Assembly: GCA_035772405.1 (NCBI GenBank)
Contig: JAYKKM010000218.1
Span: forward strand, 186,001 to 250,000
Origin: Chrysogorgia sp. JL179-B06
Lineage: Eukaryota; Cnidaria; Anthozoa; Scleralcyonacea; Chrysogorgiidae
Reading direction: 5' to 3'
DNA: 64,000 nucleotides
The position numbers were made by a program, and so were the translations under genes. Below the pieces are notes generated by a model. That model was not told where the DNA came from. It ran no database searches and saw only the letters and a program-made list of their open reading frames with translations. Positions 1 through 10,946 of the stretch are shown here, one piece after another (position 1 is the first letter of the stretch; each line of letters opens with the position of its first letter).

Positions 1-1017
1 AAAGTTTTTAAAGAGAACACTGCAACAAACACGCCTTATTGCTTGTGATGCACGGCATTCACCAATTCCTTTACAGTAAGCCCGGTTTTGTTAGCGTTGA
101 AAAATCACGGCGTGTTGTGCTTCACGTTCGAAGTGATCTCGGCCATCAAGCTCTGGTGCTATTAAAATGAACTTTAATGTCAATTCGTTTTGAGTTAGGG
201 TTCTAGATAAGTTGTCTGAAAGGTCACTTGTAGCTTTCCATCAGATACGCTCCTTTGCCAAATACTGAAAATCGAGAAATGTGATTTCGGGTTGTCGACG
301 TGCTTTATTAAAATGCGCGCACTAACTGACAAAGCAATTAAGCAATGTATATTTAATGTTGTCAAGAAAGCATGGATTCCCTTGTTTATCTTCTTAAATT
401 GTTTGTGTATGCAAAATGGAAAATGCACCTAATTACAAGAAGGCAGATCTCAGTTGTCAGGCACTTCCATTGTACTCCACTACTCCATTTGACGTTAGTG
501 AGGGTATGGAGTAAAACAGAAACACATCACATCGTCTGCTCAAGGAGGCTAACCTCTGGCAGTACCATTGGCCCACTCCACTTATTCACTGCAATTTAGC
601 AGAAACAAACCTGATTACTCCAAGATAATTAATATCCATAATGCACTCATATACAGTATAGCAGCTGTCAAAAATTGCATTCAATTTAATATATTTAAAA
701 CATGATTGAATACACAATGTTGTTATATAATATGTTATTATAATATATATAATATATTATATATAATATAATATATTGTTAATACTTTGTTTTTCAGAAT
801 ACTGGAAGACAAAGAAGCCGAAAGCAAACAGCAGTAGTAGTGACCTATAAACCAAATTGCAAACATATTGCTATTATCTATTACTATAATCTAATAAATT
901 AATTACAGCTCAATCCTTGTTACAGTCATGTTGTTCTTTCAGTTAGCTCATTGCATGTTCTCTGTATATACTGTAATTGTTACCGGTAAATATATAGTCC
1001 AAACTATATAGCATTTA
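1..1017. other. AT-rich DNA without a recognisable gene
   Basis: No open reading frame here resembles a known family. An almost pure A/T stretch around 720-780 (alternating ATAT/TTAT blocks) is self-complementary and could extrude a hairpin. Confidence 0.6.
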
Positions 1018-1500
1018 TTATTGCAATTGTATATTATTCTTACTATTTTCCATTATTTTATCACTATATTTCATCATTTTATTCATATTTTTATGTATTT
1101 TCCATTATTTTATTACTATTTTTTAGCTATTTTTCATTATTTTATTACTGTTTTTTAGCTATTTTTCATTGTTTTATTACTATTTTATTACTATTATTTC
1201 TATATTTTTAAACTATTTTAAATATATTTTATTGCTATTTTGCAATCTAAGTTCCTTGTATAAGAACTATTTTAAATGGATTTTATTGCTATTTTAATCC
1301 TATTAATATCCAGTGTTTTGGCACAACAAAAACTGTAGAAAATAAAATAACTTTAAAATAGCCTATTTTTGTTTCAAAAAAAAAAACCCATTTAAAATAG
1401 TATTATGATAGTTTAAAATAATATTACCATTAATAAAATAGGGTTGAAAAAAAATAGCTTTTTTGTAGGGAAAAAATAGGGAAAAAATAGTGTTGGTTTT
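1018..1500. repeat. Degenerate ATTTTATTACTATTTTT low-complexity repeat with inverted right half
   Basis: Between about 1018 and 1300 the top strand repeats variants of ACTATTTT / TTTTATTACT. From about 1330 to 1500 the complementary motif AAAATAGT and relatives (AAAATAGG, AAAATAGC) takes over, so the halves are roughly complementary. This looks like a decayed foldback or an expanded A/T minisatellite. No coding potential is visible. Confidence 0.6.
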
Positions 1501-1734
1501 CACAAGGGGTAACTGCTTGCTCAATTTAGAGTTTCTCGTTTTACACTTTCTTAAATTATCCTGTTGTCGGCGTAGTCGTTCATCGAGTGTTTCGCTGCAG
1601 GTTTTGGATGGTGTCACCATCGGTGCAAAAGACGTGTCTTCATAGACGTCTTGACTTTTATCTTCGGCAAAGCTTTCTCTGTCAACAGTGGTATCCATAT
1701 TTGCCATTGGTCCTGCTGTTTGCATGGAATGCAA
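1500..1734 (-). pseudogene. Possible coiled-coil coding relic downstream of the THAP pseudogene
   Basis: On the minus strand a charged stretch ends in a heptad-like segment with the motif LDERLRRQQDNLRKCKTRN, followed by SKLSKQL, then runs into A/T low-complexity sequence. It lies about 100 bp downstream of the THAP pseudogene on the same strand, where THAP proteins commonly carry a coiled coil. A splice-acceptor-like TTTCTTTCAG (minus strand) lies just upstream, but an in-frame TAA follows it. It may be a second exon of the same decayed gene. The family link is inference. Confidence 0.35.
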
Positions 1735-1832
1735 ATATTAATCTCCCACAAAATCTGAAAGAAAATACATAGAATCATATTTTAATATATTGAAACAAAA
1801 TGTGCATGATAAGATAGGTTAAGAACATCAGG

Positions 1833-2272
1833 TTAATTTGTCGACAGCGAGTTTCGGCAGAAACCTAGTTTCGACGTAGAAACAATGTGAAGTTGTTGCT
1901 CCGGCCGCACTGTATCTATCGTCCGAAAAGCACTTTTTCTGTCCAACCATCTCTTTGTTTCGAATGGTTTGTCTAGCTCTAATTGTTTGACGGTGATATC
2001 TCGTCGTTGGAGGAAAAAACGAGGCTCAAAATGGCTGAACAAAGTGCCGAGTATGACGATGGCTGCCAGTTAGGTCGGTCTTTTTGGATAAACTTTATCT
2101 ACGAATTTCGTAACGTTCCTTCGGTCTTAGGGAAGCCATGCATCGATATTCCTTCCACAAGTGAGTTATTATTACAACTTGCATTCCCTGGTCCACCAGC
2201 CACACAATATTTCCCCAACTGTTTTTTACTTTTATCGCTACAACCTCCGTCTCGCTTGCTTGATGTTGCCAT
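1833..2272 (-). pseudogene. THAP-type zinc-finger (C2CH) pseudogene
   Basis: From a minus-strand ATG at 2272 the reading has the hallmarks of a THAP DNA-binding domain: an N-terminal KYC with a second Cys ten residues on, SMHGFPK, the RPNW segment, then ALCS followed (after a frameshift) by HFEPRFF, the conserved C-x2-H part. A segment like the post-domain AVPT box (RKSAFRTIDTV) follows. A TAG at 2099-2101 sits where these domains carry a Trp, and one missing base near 2033 shifts the rest into another frame. THAP domains occur in P-element-like transposases and in host factors; which parent this had cannot be told. Confidence 0.7.
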
Positions 2273-2349
2273 CTTTAGCGCAAGCAAGTTTGATGCGACT
2301 CTAAGCATCACACACATAATTTGACCGCGCGCCTCAGCCGGATGTCTAC

Positions 2350-3645
2350 TTGTCAAAAATTGCCACTTTTAGAGTGAAAAAAATCTACTTTCTAGGACAC
2401 TACGTCAAAAACATATTTGGCCCACGATGTTCAACGCAAAAAACTATCAGAAGGAACCGAAAATTTCGTTTCATAAACCCCTTTAAAGGCAAGAGAAGAG
2501 TAACGAAATGTAATGCAATATCAGCTGAGCAAACAGCGATTGCTTGTTGTTTCGAGTTATAGCAAAGTGGTGTAAAATCTCAAAATCATCTGCACAGAGA
2601 ATATGCACAAGAAAACTTGACAAAAGACGTGTCCAAGAACTGCTACGATGCCTCAAAAATTTGAGGAAAGAAAAGGGACATCTCGATGTAAAGTCACTCA
2701 TGGCAGAAAGCAGACCAGAAAACTGAATTAAAATCTAAATAATAAGTTATGAGTTAAATATATACATATATACACACACATGAAAATAATTGAGGAAATC
2801 ATATCATTAAAAACGTCTTCAAAAAGTTTCTTTTTTAAAAGTTTGGGAAATGAGAGTTTGCACAAGTGTTAGGTTGTTCCAGATTTGAGCTGCTGACATG
2901 GAGAATGCTCTCCCACCTTCTTGTATTCTTTTTATTCTCGGCTGATAAATGGTAAGATCTTTGTGACGAGTATTTCTATTGTGACGACTTGAATTAGTTG
3001 GAAGTATATCTGCTGGGTAAGACGAACAGTTCCCATAGAACTGATTATGGTATGAGTTGGAACACCCAAAATAGTATGCGCAACTCTCGTTTGTTGTACT
3101 TGTCCAGACACAACTTCCGTACACCATCGCCGACTTTATCGTCGCGTTGTAATAGGCGATACGTTCAGTTGCTTGGCGGACGACGCGTTCATGTTATTGT
3201 GGCTATTGCGTCTGGAAAGTGGGTGATTTTAGCAGACTTGTCAAAAGATGGACGGCCCATTTTTCAGAGATTTATCCGCGAACATTTTCACGTTTGTTTT
3301 GGAAGGGCAGGACCCAAACATTTAGGAAGACGTATCTTTGCAATGGATAATGATACTTTGCAAACAAGCAAAGTTGCTATGGAAGCTGTGAAAGTCATTG
3401 AGGCAGAACTTCTTAAGATTCCTGCTCGGTCTCCAGATATCAATCCCATTGAAAATATCTTTGAAAATATCTTGCGAAGTGTTGTTTACATGAGGAGGTC
3501 ATAAATAGAAATATTGTGTCAGAGTTGTTTGAACAATTTCAAGAAAGAGTGATTGAATGTTTGTGTAGCATGCCTATCGATTGAAAGTATGCCAAAGCGA
3601 ATAGAAATTATGGTTAAAACAAAAGGCTATAGAACCAAATACTGA
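2350..3645 (+). pseudogene. Tc1/mariner-type DD34E transposase, disrupted
   Basis: The 5' part (about 2511-2720) has a helix-turn-helix-like stretch, IAKWCKISKSSAQRICTRK, split over two frames. The 3' part (about 3150-3645) holds the catalytic core: FAMDND supplies the second Asp, and SPDINPIENIF supplies the final Glu after 34 intervening residues, the DD34E spacing of Tc1-like enzymes. A frameshift near 3490 precedes a typical C-terminus (SMPKRIEIM, then KTKGYRTKY and stop at 3643-3645). The middle is interrupted by a minus-strand LINE fragment (2753-3127). Several frameshifts make it non-functional. Terminal inverted repeats were not located. Confidence 0.8.
2753..3127 (-). mobile_element. 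3' end of a non-LTR retrotransposon (N9) inserted in the Tc1 element
   Basis: The minus strand encodes the C-terminal tail typical of CR1/L2-type LINE proteins: SSRHNRNTRHKDLTIYQPR, then GGRAFSMSAAQIWNNL and a final FKK-containing segment. It is followed at its 3' end by an alternating TGTGTGTATATATG tail (about 2757-2782). Orientation is opposite to the surrounding transposase, whose coding resumes right after it, so this is a 5'-truncated LINE copy landing inside an older DNA transposon. Confidence 0.75.
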
Positions 3646-5310
3646 CGACATGATATGAACCTGTTATTAACATTATTAAACAGTAAAGTATGTGTGTACT
3701 TGACGCAACAGTTCTCAGCAACAGTGCCCAGTGGAATGTATGTAAATTCGTGTTATATATGATGTAGTAAACAAAAAATAGCACACTATTCTTGACAAAT
3801 CGTGGGAATTACCATCGCATAAACTCGTGCTCAGTCTCTTTGCCGAGCTATATATAGTCGAGCAAATTTCGATTTAGTTCCAATTTGAGTTTGTTGTTTG
3901 TCCATTTCCTGGGGTGTGAGAAGTAGCAGCCAAACTGTGCATGTTCTGTTAGCACGCTTGCCATCTGCTTTGTAAAATTGCGTCCTTCTGAGCTTTATAA
4001 AAGTAAGAATAGCCAGTTTATATTAATTTGTCTTTGTTTGTAGAAGTATTCATGAAGCCAATGAATTTTTCAGTTGTCAGTCTAGAGGAAAACGATATAC
4101 TTTCTTGAGTTTTTCAGCTGTATTAACATCATGATATATTCCAGTGCTCGAGTGGAGCACAATAACTATTTGCAAGGAGACAAGATATATTTGAATGCTT
4201 TTGAGAATGATTTTATACCATGTGAGGAATTGTTGTCCTTGAGCAACTTACCAACAGTTGTTAGCTTTCCTTGGTTAACAAATATATAGACAAGTCAATA
4301 AATATATCGCCCAAATTATCTGCCCATTGTGGTTGGGATTATATGGATTGTATATAAATTGTAACAGATATACTATGGTATGTACCATAGTTAATATAAC
4401 TCGACACATTTTTTCAATTCCTTTAATTATATATAAATACAGCAGACTTCAAATATCTCACTTATCTGAATATAATTGGCAAGGGTTTTGACTGCATACA
4501 CAGTATATTACATACATTATGACTATGTAGTTGTTGTTTGGTAAACAAATCTATGATGTTCACTGCCACTATAAATCATGCTTCTTTCACTTCGCCCCTG
4601 CAGAATACTAAAATCTCCCTCTTATAAAAAATACATAGCCTTTCAAAGCTCCCCAGATCGTTATTTCAAAGACATTTACTGCTTTAGAAAACCCCAATCA
4701 ACATTCACATCCAGTTTGAATATTTTTAACACGCCCCTGGTAGAAGTCCGAAGATGCTTGGCGTTTTTTGTTCAGAGGTGATTCAAATATAGAAACGTTT
4801 TGTTCTAGGAAGTTTAAACTACAGTTATCAAACAGAACATACCAAACTAAAGAGCCGATTAAATTTTAACATAGTCATCTACAGGGCTCCAGCTGCCAAG
4901 ATTCAAAGTGCAAAATTGCCCAAATACCGACTTCTTTATAAAACTAAGCTACTTCAGTCATCTACCATATTACTACCTTGCTCTGCCTATCTGCCTATCC
5001 CCATACTATAATAGCATAGCAATAGCCAGATATTCACCTAATTAACAACTTCCCCAGAGGCAGCATTTTCCTTGCGATGGTAACTCCCAGTCTTAGCTAT
5101 TTTACGTCTGCATACAAGTGTGGTATTTCGTAGGTTAGTTATTATTTCAGCACACTTTGGTGAGCACTGTGGAAAATACATGAAAACGAAGTGTAATCGG
5201 CACGGAATATACGTGAAATTATCGCAGAGAAAAAGGTATCGCAGATTAAAATCGAATCTGCGCAAAAACTTTCTATGTATTCACAACATATATAGGCGAG
5301 CACTGTTTAT
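3646..5310. other. No gene recognised
   Basis: AT-rich sequence with only short frames (for example 4578-4781) that resemble nothing and have no coding character. The first few hundred bases may be the untranslated 3' part of the Tc1 element. Confidence 0.5.
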
Positions 5311-6350
5311 TTATTTATTTATTAAAAGTACGTAGTGTTGACAACGGAACAGATCAAATGTCAATGTTGTCGAAAATGAACTTGGCAAAGCAGTGACTGG
5401 AATTTGCTTCCAAAAATGGAAGAATCGCCACCTGACATTCATCATCTCGGTATTCGCATGATCAATACAGCCACCTTTTATGAGTACTGACGTGGCATCA
5501 GCTGTTGCGAAGAACGGTGTGTCGCTAGATAGCTCTAAATGTCTGCTGGAGAAATTTTTTGGTGCAGGTAAATGGACAACATCTCCTTCAAGTGCTTGCA
5601 AAAGATGTGAAGATCTCCCCAGGAAATAAGTGTAGCACTCCATCTAAAGTCATTCAAGAAAATGACCTCTGCTTCCTCGGGCCTATCCAAGGAAACGAAC
5701 CCGTTGCAGGATTGCAGAAGGTGTGGTACACCATCTTAAGGGGTGATAACATGAATGTTTTCCCACTATTCGCTGGCCCATGGATGAAAACGTTCTGATA
5801 TTTCCCCCGACCATTTTTTAGAGCTGTATAAACAGCATTACAGAATGCTGTAATATACCGTTGTTATGAAGCAGTTGAATGGTGGTGTCAAACTACTTGC
5901 CATCGCATCCATCAATACAGCATCCGTTCCTCGCCTCCTCCAAAATATCCAGCCTTCTCTTTCGCGATCTGGCAAGTTTGGCCTCTGCCTTGCCAAATTC
6001 TTTAGCTACAGAAAACGCCTATTCCACCGCACCGTTCCCTTTGTTCGCAAACATATTTTTCCTTCACGTTTCTGTGCAACAGCCAAACACACAAGTTCCA
6101 ACCGCTTTGTCATGTTCTTCTGTTGGATGATTTGTGAAACGTCATAAACGGTTAGCGCTTTTTCACAGTTAAAGCTGATTTGGACGTTTTCCTCTTCCTA
6201 CTTGCTATGGCATTTTCCGTTTTGGGCGGATTGCGAAGATCTGGGTTCCTGGTCCTCCTTAGAGACATAAGTGTATGCACTATAATAGGTGTTGTGATTA
6301 TCAATGAAGTTCACTCACATTGTATTGCTGATCAAGAAAATTTCGCACCT
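5311..6350 (-). pseudogene. Rep-like protein pseudogene (HUH nickase motif III plus SF3 helicase)
   Basis: Read 5' to 3' on the minus strand: a YVSKED segment at 6252-6269 fits the Y-x-x-K motif III of HUH Rep endonucleases. A basic linker follows (AKLARSRKRRLDILEEA, about 5940-5990). A Walker A motif GPANSGKT lies at 5756-5779, a Walker B-like VIFLNDFRW at 5640-5666, and the tail region has EGDVVHLPAPKN, DTPFFATA and ETEMMNVRW. These parts are in order but in different frames, with at least two frameshifts in the helicase part and in-frame stops upstream, so it is dead. The HUH motif itself was not found; the 5' part may be lost next to the 6548-6865 repeat. Rep proteins of this build occur in CRESS-DNA viruses and in Rep-carrying mobile elements; the source cannot be decided here. 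Confidence 0.65.
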
Positions 6351-6547
6351 GCAGCCATTGTGCTTAAAGCCATATGTTAGTGGTAGCGGTTCATTAATTA
6401 CTTGGGCTACCTGTGGTAGCACCAAGTCTTAAAAAGGGCTCTGTTTTCCGTGTTATTTATGTCGAGAATCTGCAATATGTCTCCCGATAGGCTTTGCGAA
6501 ACATGCAAGAAATGCAGTCACCCGCGATAGGCCGGCATTGCAAAACG

Positions 6548-6865
6548 TCAATGAATCGCAGTCGGAAAAGCATTTACGAGACCTATAAACCCGCAAACTA
6601 TAAATGCAAAGATTCTCTCCAGGATAGCAGGACGAGAGAAACACAGATGAGAGATTAAAGAAAGAACTCGCAGAACCGTGGACGAAATGTAGTCGTTGCA
6701 AGGCAATGCGAGCGAAGATCTGAAGCGAGTTCCAACTTTCGTTTTATTGGCAATGAATCGCAGTTGGAAAAGTTTACCAAGACCTGTAAACCCGCAAACG
6801 CTTAAACCATTGCAAAGATTCTCTCCAAGACGAGAGAAACACAATGATGAGAGATCAATCATGAA
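6548..6865. repeat. Diverged direct repeat, about 110-bp unit, two copies
   Basis: Unit 1 (6548-6656) and unit 2 (6751-6865) share blocks CAATGAATCGCAGT, GGAAAAG, AAACCCGCAAAC, GCAAAGATTCTCTCCA and GACGAGAGAAACACA in the same order. They are about 200 bp apart in direct orientation, differ by small indels, and abut the 5' side of the Rep-like pseudogene. Confidence 0.75.
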
Positions 6866-6965
6866 GACGGAATGGACAGCCGAAGGACAGGGAAATAATA
6901 TTATATCATGTGTTGACATTTATCCCCTGAAACTTTGTAATATTAATCAGAATGAAACGTAACGT

Positions 6966-7946
6966 TTGTTTTTGTCCGATTTAAATCAATTTTATATCGA
7001 AATCATCACTTGAATCTGGCGAATCGAACGCTGTAGGTTTCGTCTACTTAAAATGCGAAGATCAGATGTTATATGAGAAAATGCGTAAGCGATTAAAGCG
7101 AGACTCGTCTTTAAAATCAAAGGACATAATATGGCTTCAAGATCTATTCGTCGTTTTAATACCCGATGATTTCATGCTTTTATGTCCATTAAACCGATGT
7201 AATTTCGTAACAGATATGTTTCGTATACCTTGCCGTTGATTTTTATATGAATTTTGACACACGGAGACCTTCAATCGAACAGATATTAGAAAAATAGCAT
7301 TGCCGTGTTTAGTGTTTTCGTCTGCGTGTCAGGCGTTCTGCATTCATGGGGAGGATAGCCTGCGTGTAGACGCCTGATTTTTCTTCGTTATTTCTAGCCA
7401 AGCGCTGCACAATGCCTTCAGTGGCCTGATGACAGAAATCAATGCATTAAATATTATCCTTGGTAATATAAGACAAGTGAGCGAGTTTTCTAATTCCAAC
7501 TGTCTAACATGCCACCAATGCATACCCATCTCCGCAGGCAATATGCGCGCCATGTCCCTAAAATTAGTAGCCCAAGTTAACGCCTAGCGGGCGTCTTGTT
7601 GTTTCAACGTCTGCATCACCATCAACAGAAACAACCCAGTGCTGCACTCTTATGCCGATAACTCTCCATGCTTGAATGACTAAATCGGCAAAAGATTTTC
7701 TCGTCGGGAACCTTTCCGTATTTGCTCAACTGTATGTACTATCTTAGTAAATACAGAGTGTGATCTATAGGGGTTTAGTGATTTAATTCCAAATATAATG
7801 TACATGTATCCCTCCAATCTATAGTTCATTTAATTTCATAATTTAGTTGACGACTATGTAAGTTATTGTGTAATATAGTGCTATTTCATTTTGTTTTCAA
7901 TCTTTTTTCAACAATTGTTATGTTAATTTTTTCAGACAATCCTGGT
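6966..7946. other. No gene recognised
   Basis: Unique-looking DNA with no recognisable reading frame. A short minus-strand frame at 7344-7553 resembles nothing identifiable. Confidence 0.5.
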
Positions 7947-7954
7947 CAAAAGTA

Positions 7955-8161
7955 GGGGGAAGGCTAAAAGGGATAACTGAAAAGGACCTTTCTGTTTTTT
8001 TCTGTTTTTTATTTTTCGTTAGGTTATGGATAGCTACGGTTAGGGCTAGGCTTAAGGTTAGCGCTAGGTTTAAGGTTAGGATCAAGGTTATGGTTTGGGG
8101 TTAGGATTAGTAGTTCTAAAAATGTAAAAGTCCTTTTGAATCATCCCTTTTAGCCTTCACC
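7955..8161. mobile_element. 207-bp MITE with 8-bp target duplication (hAT-like)
   Basis: The left end GGGGGAAGGCTAAAAGGGAT pairs with the right end ATCCCTTTTAGCCTTCACC, and the match extends with changes through AAAAGGACYTTT. The flanks are an exact 8-bp duplication, CAAAAGTA, at 7947-7954 and 8162-8169. The interior (8025-8110) consists of degenerate GGTTAGG/TTAGGG-like units. It is too small to encode a transposase. Eight-bp duplications are typical of hAT, but the superfamily is inferred. Confidence 0.8.
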
Positions 8162-8208
8162 CAAAAGTAGCTGGGGCACAATCACATTTATTACCTACTC
8201 AAGTTTTA

Positions 8209-8430
8209 CTAAATTCTATTATCACACATATGAACCCATCCCCCCTTCCCCCTACAATGTTGAATAAAATGTATGCAATGTAAGTATATGATAATTATGT
8301 GTGTGTGCAGTCGTTTGAAACACCAAAAAATACAACATTGATAGGGGGGTGCTGGATTCTTCAAGAACTCAACAACACTGTCCCATGACTTTTGCCATGA
8401 TTGTAGGGGAAGCGACAAATCTATCTTCTC
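8209..8430 (-). other. Weak exon candidate
   Basis: On the minus strand a polypyrimidine-CAG acceptor-like sequence (about 8431-8446) precedes an open stretch with a readable segment SLPLQSWQKSWDSVVEFLK. No family is recognised and no partner exon was found. It could be a chance open frame. Confidence 0.2.
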
Positions 8431-9034
8431 CTGAAACCAAAAGAAAACGGCAAAGAGACTAGTGAAAGTGCCTATGCAATGTCAGGTAATTCACTTTATA
8501 TTTGTGAAATATTTTTGTTTGTCGGTTGATGTTCTTCGATTAGTTCAATAAACCCTCACAAATTGTAGAATTTAACTCGCATAAAACTAGATGTCGGGGA
8601 AATTATGTTAAGGAGTGAAGTACACATTTTCTAATTTTAATTCACAAGCAACGATTTTTGCTGTGATTTTTTCAACCCAACATATGCAATTGAATGGATT
8701 CACTTACGAAAGTACTGATCTACAGTTCTGGTCTACTTGCATTTCGTGAGTCACGAACCCAATCACATGTGGCATGAGAAAAATCGCAGCAAAAAGCAGT
8801 GGTTGGGCAGGGGTCGAAGGGGTGTAGAGAAAAAGGTAATATTAGTATAGAGCACTAACTTACAGAGTTCATCTAGATAAAATGTCAAGCAATAATAGGG
8901 GCAACAGCCTGTAATTTATATGGCAATACCACTTGTTTTCTTTTGTTCTCACTGGGTAATTTAAACTCTGATTTCCTTTCCCCCTGTTTTAAAGGTTCTC
9001 TATTTTGTTCTGGCAAATACAATCTTTAAAAATT

Positions 9035-9293
9035 TCTTTCATACCATTGTTCATCAGTGAATTGTATTTCTGCCATCTCAAACCAGGCGAATGATCTTGG
9101 ACGCATCCATACTTCCCTTTTATGTTGAGGGTTGACACAAGTGAAAATAGCTTGCAAAAGATCACTTCTTCGTCGTTTCACTGACCTTGAGAAAGGAAGA
9201 CGTACGTGCTTGTACTTGTAGTCTGTGTATTATTTTCTTTTCAATTTTGTTGAAAAAATACCAAACAAGTGTCTTTCGAATGTTTTCCGCCAT
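9035..9293 (-). pseudogene. PIF/Harbinger transposase N-terminal fragment
   Basis: From a minus-strand ATG at 9293 (MAENIRK...) the frame runs to a TGA near 9165, where one extra base shifts the rest into a second frame. That frame contains VWMRPRSFAWFEMAE and FTDEQWYERNF, the conserved segment just before the DDE domain in Harbinger-type (HARBI1-like) transposases. The frame stops at about 9037 and no catalytic triad is present. The family is assigned from the RPRS...W...F...W...NF pattern. Confidence 0.6.
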
Positions 9294-9511
9294 TTTGAAA
9301 AAGCGCGGCAAAATAAATGCTACCACTAAGAAACAGATTAGAAGGCTCAAAATGTAAGAGTGCCGTCCCTGATTTTGGAGTGCCCGTGATAAAATTTAGA
9401 GAACAAAAATTATGTTGTGTAAACACAACAGGGGTGCCCAAAAAGATAGGTCCGCGGACCTAAATTTAATAGCGCCGTACCTAAAATGCTTGTCGTGTTA
9501 ACGGGGCTTTA

Positions 9512-10330
9512 GTATACTGGTAATAATGGAGTCAAGTTCAGCATCACTAATACAAGAAAATAAGTTAGAAATGGACAAGCCCAATTCTTTCAATCTTCTA
9601 CTGACAGTTTTTGCACTTACTCCAAGCATCTTGCCATCTTTCCTACAGAAAATTGGTATTCCAGTAATGCACTAGTCAATTTAAACTACAGACCCCGGGA
9701 GTATGTGGGGATTTTAACATTTCACGAGTGTTAAAAACCCGGCTCAAAAATAGCGTTCAGTTGATGTAAAATACTCAGCTACCTGGGCATAAAGATTTGG
9801 TTTTCCCTGATTTTCACAGTTTTCAATAAGAAAACATTTAAGTTTAATATTCTTACAATAAACAGAACACAAAAAATGTTAAGGCTTTCTAATATTTGTT
9901 TTGCTTATTTCGTCTTTTAATAACTGTTCTTTCAAAACCACGAACCATTTGGTGGATCTTTCAAACCGACACATCGAATGTGAAACCAACAATAATAGTC
10001 TAATTGTAAAAAGCATAACAAAAGTTTGAATTTAATTGTAGGATTTCCTTTTTCGTCTGAACATGCTAAATCGATTAGTTCCCGCACTCTACGAGTGTTA
10101 AATCCCAGCTACACCATCCCTGCTTTTTCATGTCAGTGGTCAGTCATGTTAAAATCCCGGATCCAAAAGATCGATGTTTGTTAAAACCTTGTATTTCGGG
10201 GCCATGGCAAAGTCCTGTTAAAACCCTGCATAGTCCTGGGGGGTTCAATTGACTAGTGCACAACAAGTCCAGTTGTGCATGAGGAATTTCATATCTGTGC
10301 CGTCCTTTACAGCCTGAGAACACTTTTAGA
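9512..10330 (-). pseudogene. Integrase-core-type protein N-terminal HTH fragment, split by a TIR element
   Basis: The minus strand at 10257-10310 reads GRHRYEIPHAQLDLL. After removal of the 9672-10256 insertion it continues without a frame change into CITGIPIF, KMLGVSAKTVSRRLKELG, and CISDAELDSII (to about 9512). The LGVS-x-KTVSRRL part is a helix-turn-helix of the kind that precedes rve-type integrase domains in a protein family common in cnidarian genomes (recalled, not searched). No DDE catalytic part is present, so this is a truncated relic. The neighbouring hAT and Harbinger relics indicate an element graveyard. Confidence 0.55.
9672..10256. mobile_element. 585-bp non-autonomous TIR element with TGCA target duplication
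   Basis: The left end CTAGTCAATTTAAACTACAG and right end (complement CTAGTCAATTGAACCCCCCA) match over the first ten bases, and the inner part matches in blocks such as GTATG-GGGG-TTTTAACA. TGCA flanks both ends (9668-9671 and 10257-10260). The interior has no coding frame. Taking it out with one TGCA restores a continuous minus-strand frame in the host sequence, which independently confirms the ends. Confidence 0.8.
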
Positions 10331-10759
10331 GGACGATATGTATATAAAAGAAATCTTCATTAACTTCTTTCAACAAACCCCCAGCCTCTTAGTGTAATGT
10401 TTCTATAATCGAAGTATCAATATTGTATACAGTAGATGCCCTGTTCAGCACACCAAGCACCCACTCAACTCGAAACCGAGTATAAAGTCAACTGCATCGC
10501 CATCAGTCCTTCCACTACTTAAAGTTTCAGGCATAGCTAGGATTTTTTAGTGCGGGGGGGGCAGGCATCCAAATTTTTTGGGAAAATGGGCGTGGTTAAA
10601 CTCTACAATCATGTAGAATTATATCTGTAGTTCACGTATACATACGACTGTAAAGTACTAGAGAGATACAATGTGTCCACGTAAATCATTGAAATATTCG
10701 TCTGGTTTTCAAGTTTAAAAATGGTTTTGAAGTTCTCTAATAGAAATTGATGAAACAAG
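10331..10759. other. No gene recognised
   Basis: Includes a G-run (10552-10560) and GCATAGCTAGGATTTTTTAG sequence that looks like the end of a repeated element. Nothing codes. Confidence 0.4.
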
Positions 10760-10890
10760 GCAAGATTTGAGTCGCTTTTCGGATTTTGCTTCTCGAGTAC
10801 GTCTTAACACGTTTCATGCAGCTGAACGCTCTTTCAACGTGTGCTGATGAAATGGGTGAGCTGAGGCAGAGTTTCAAAAGCATTACAATA
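10760..10890 (-). pseudogene. hAT transposase C-terminal dimerisation (hATC) fragment
   Basis: The minus strand reads PISSAHVERAFSCMKRVKT followed by YSRSKIR. This is the S-S-A-x-x-E-R-x-F-S-x-x-K-R-x-K-T signature of the hAT C-terminal dimerisation region. The frame runs into stops both upstream and downstream, so only about 40 codons survive. Confidence 0.7.
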
Positions 10891-10946
10891 TTCTCAACTT
10901 TTTAAAAATAAGTTTGACATAAATTGTAAGACAACTTTTTAAAAAT

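Noticed and set aside
2099..2324. Plus-strand ORF over the THAP region
   Set aside because: The minus strand carries the recognisable THAP motifs; the plus frame resembles nothing.
5559..5798. Plus-strand ORF with a GCAG|GTAAAT donor-like site
   Set aside because: It lies antisense to the Rep-like helicase region, which has clear motifs on the minus strand.
8025..8110. Interstitial telomere
   Set aside because: Units are degenerate and confined inside a TIR-bounded MITE.
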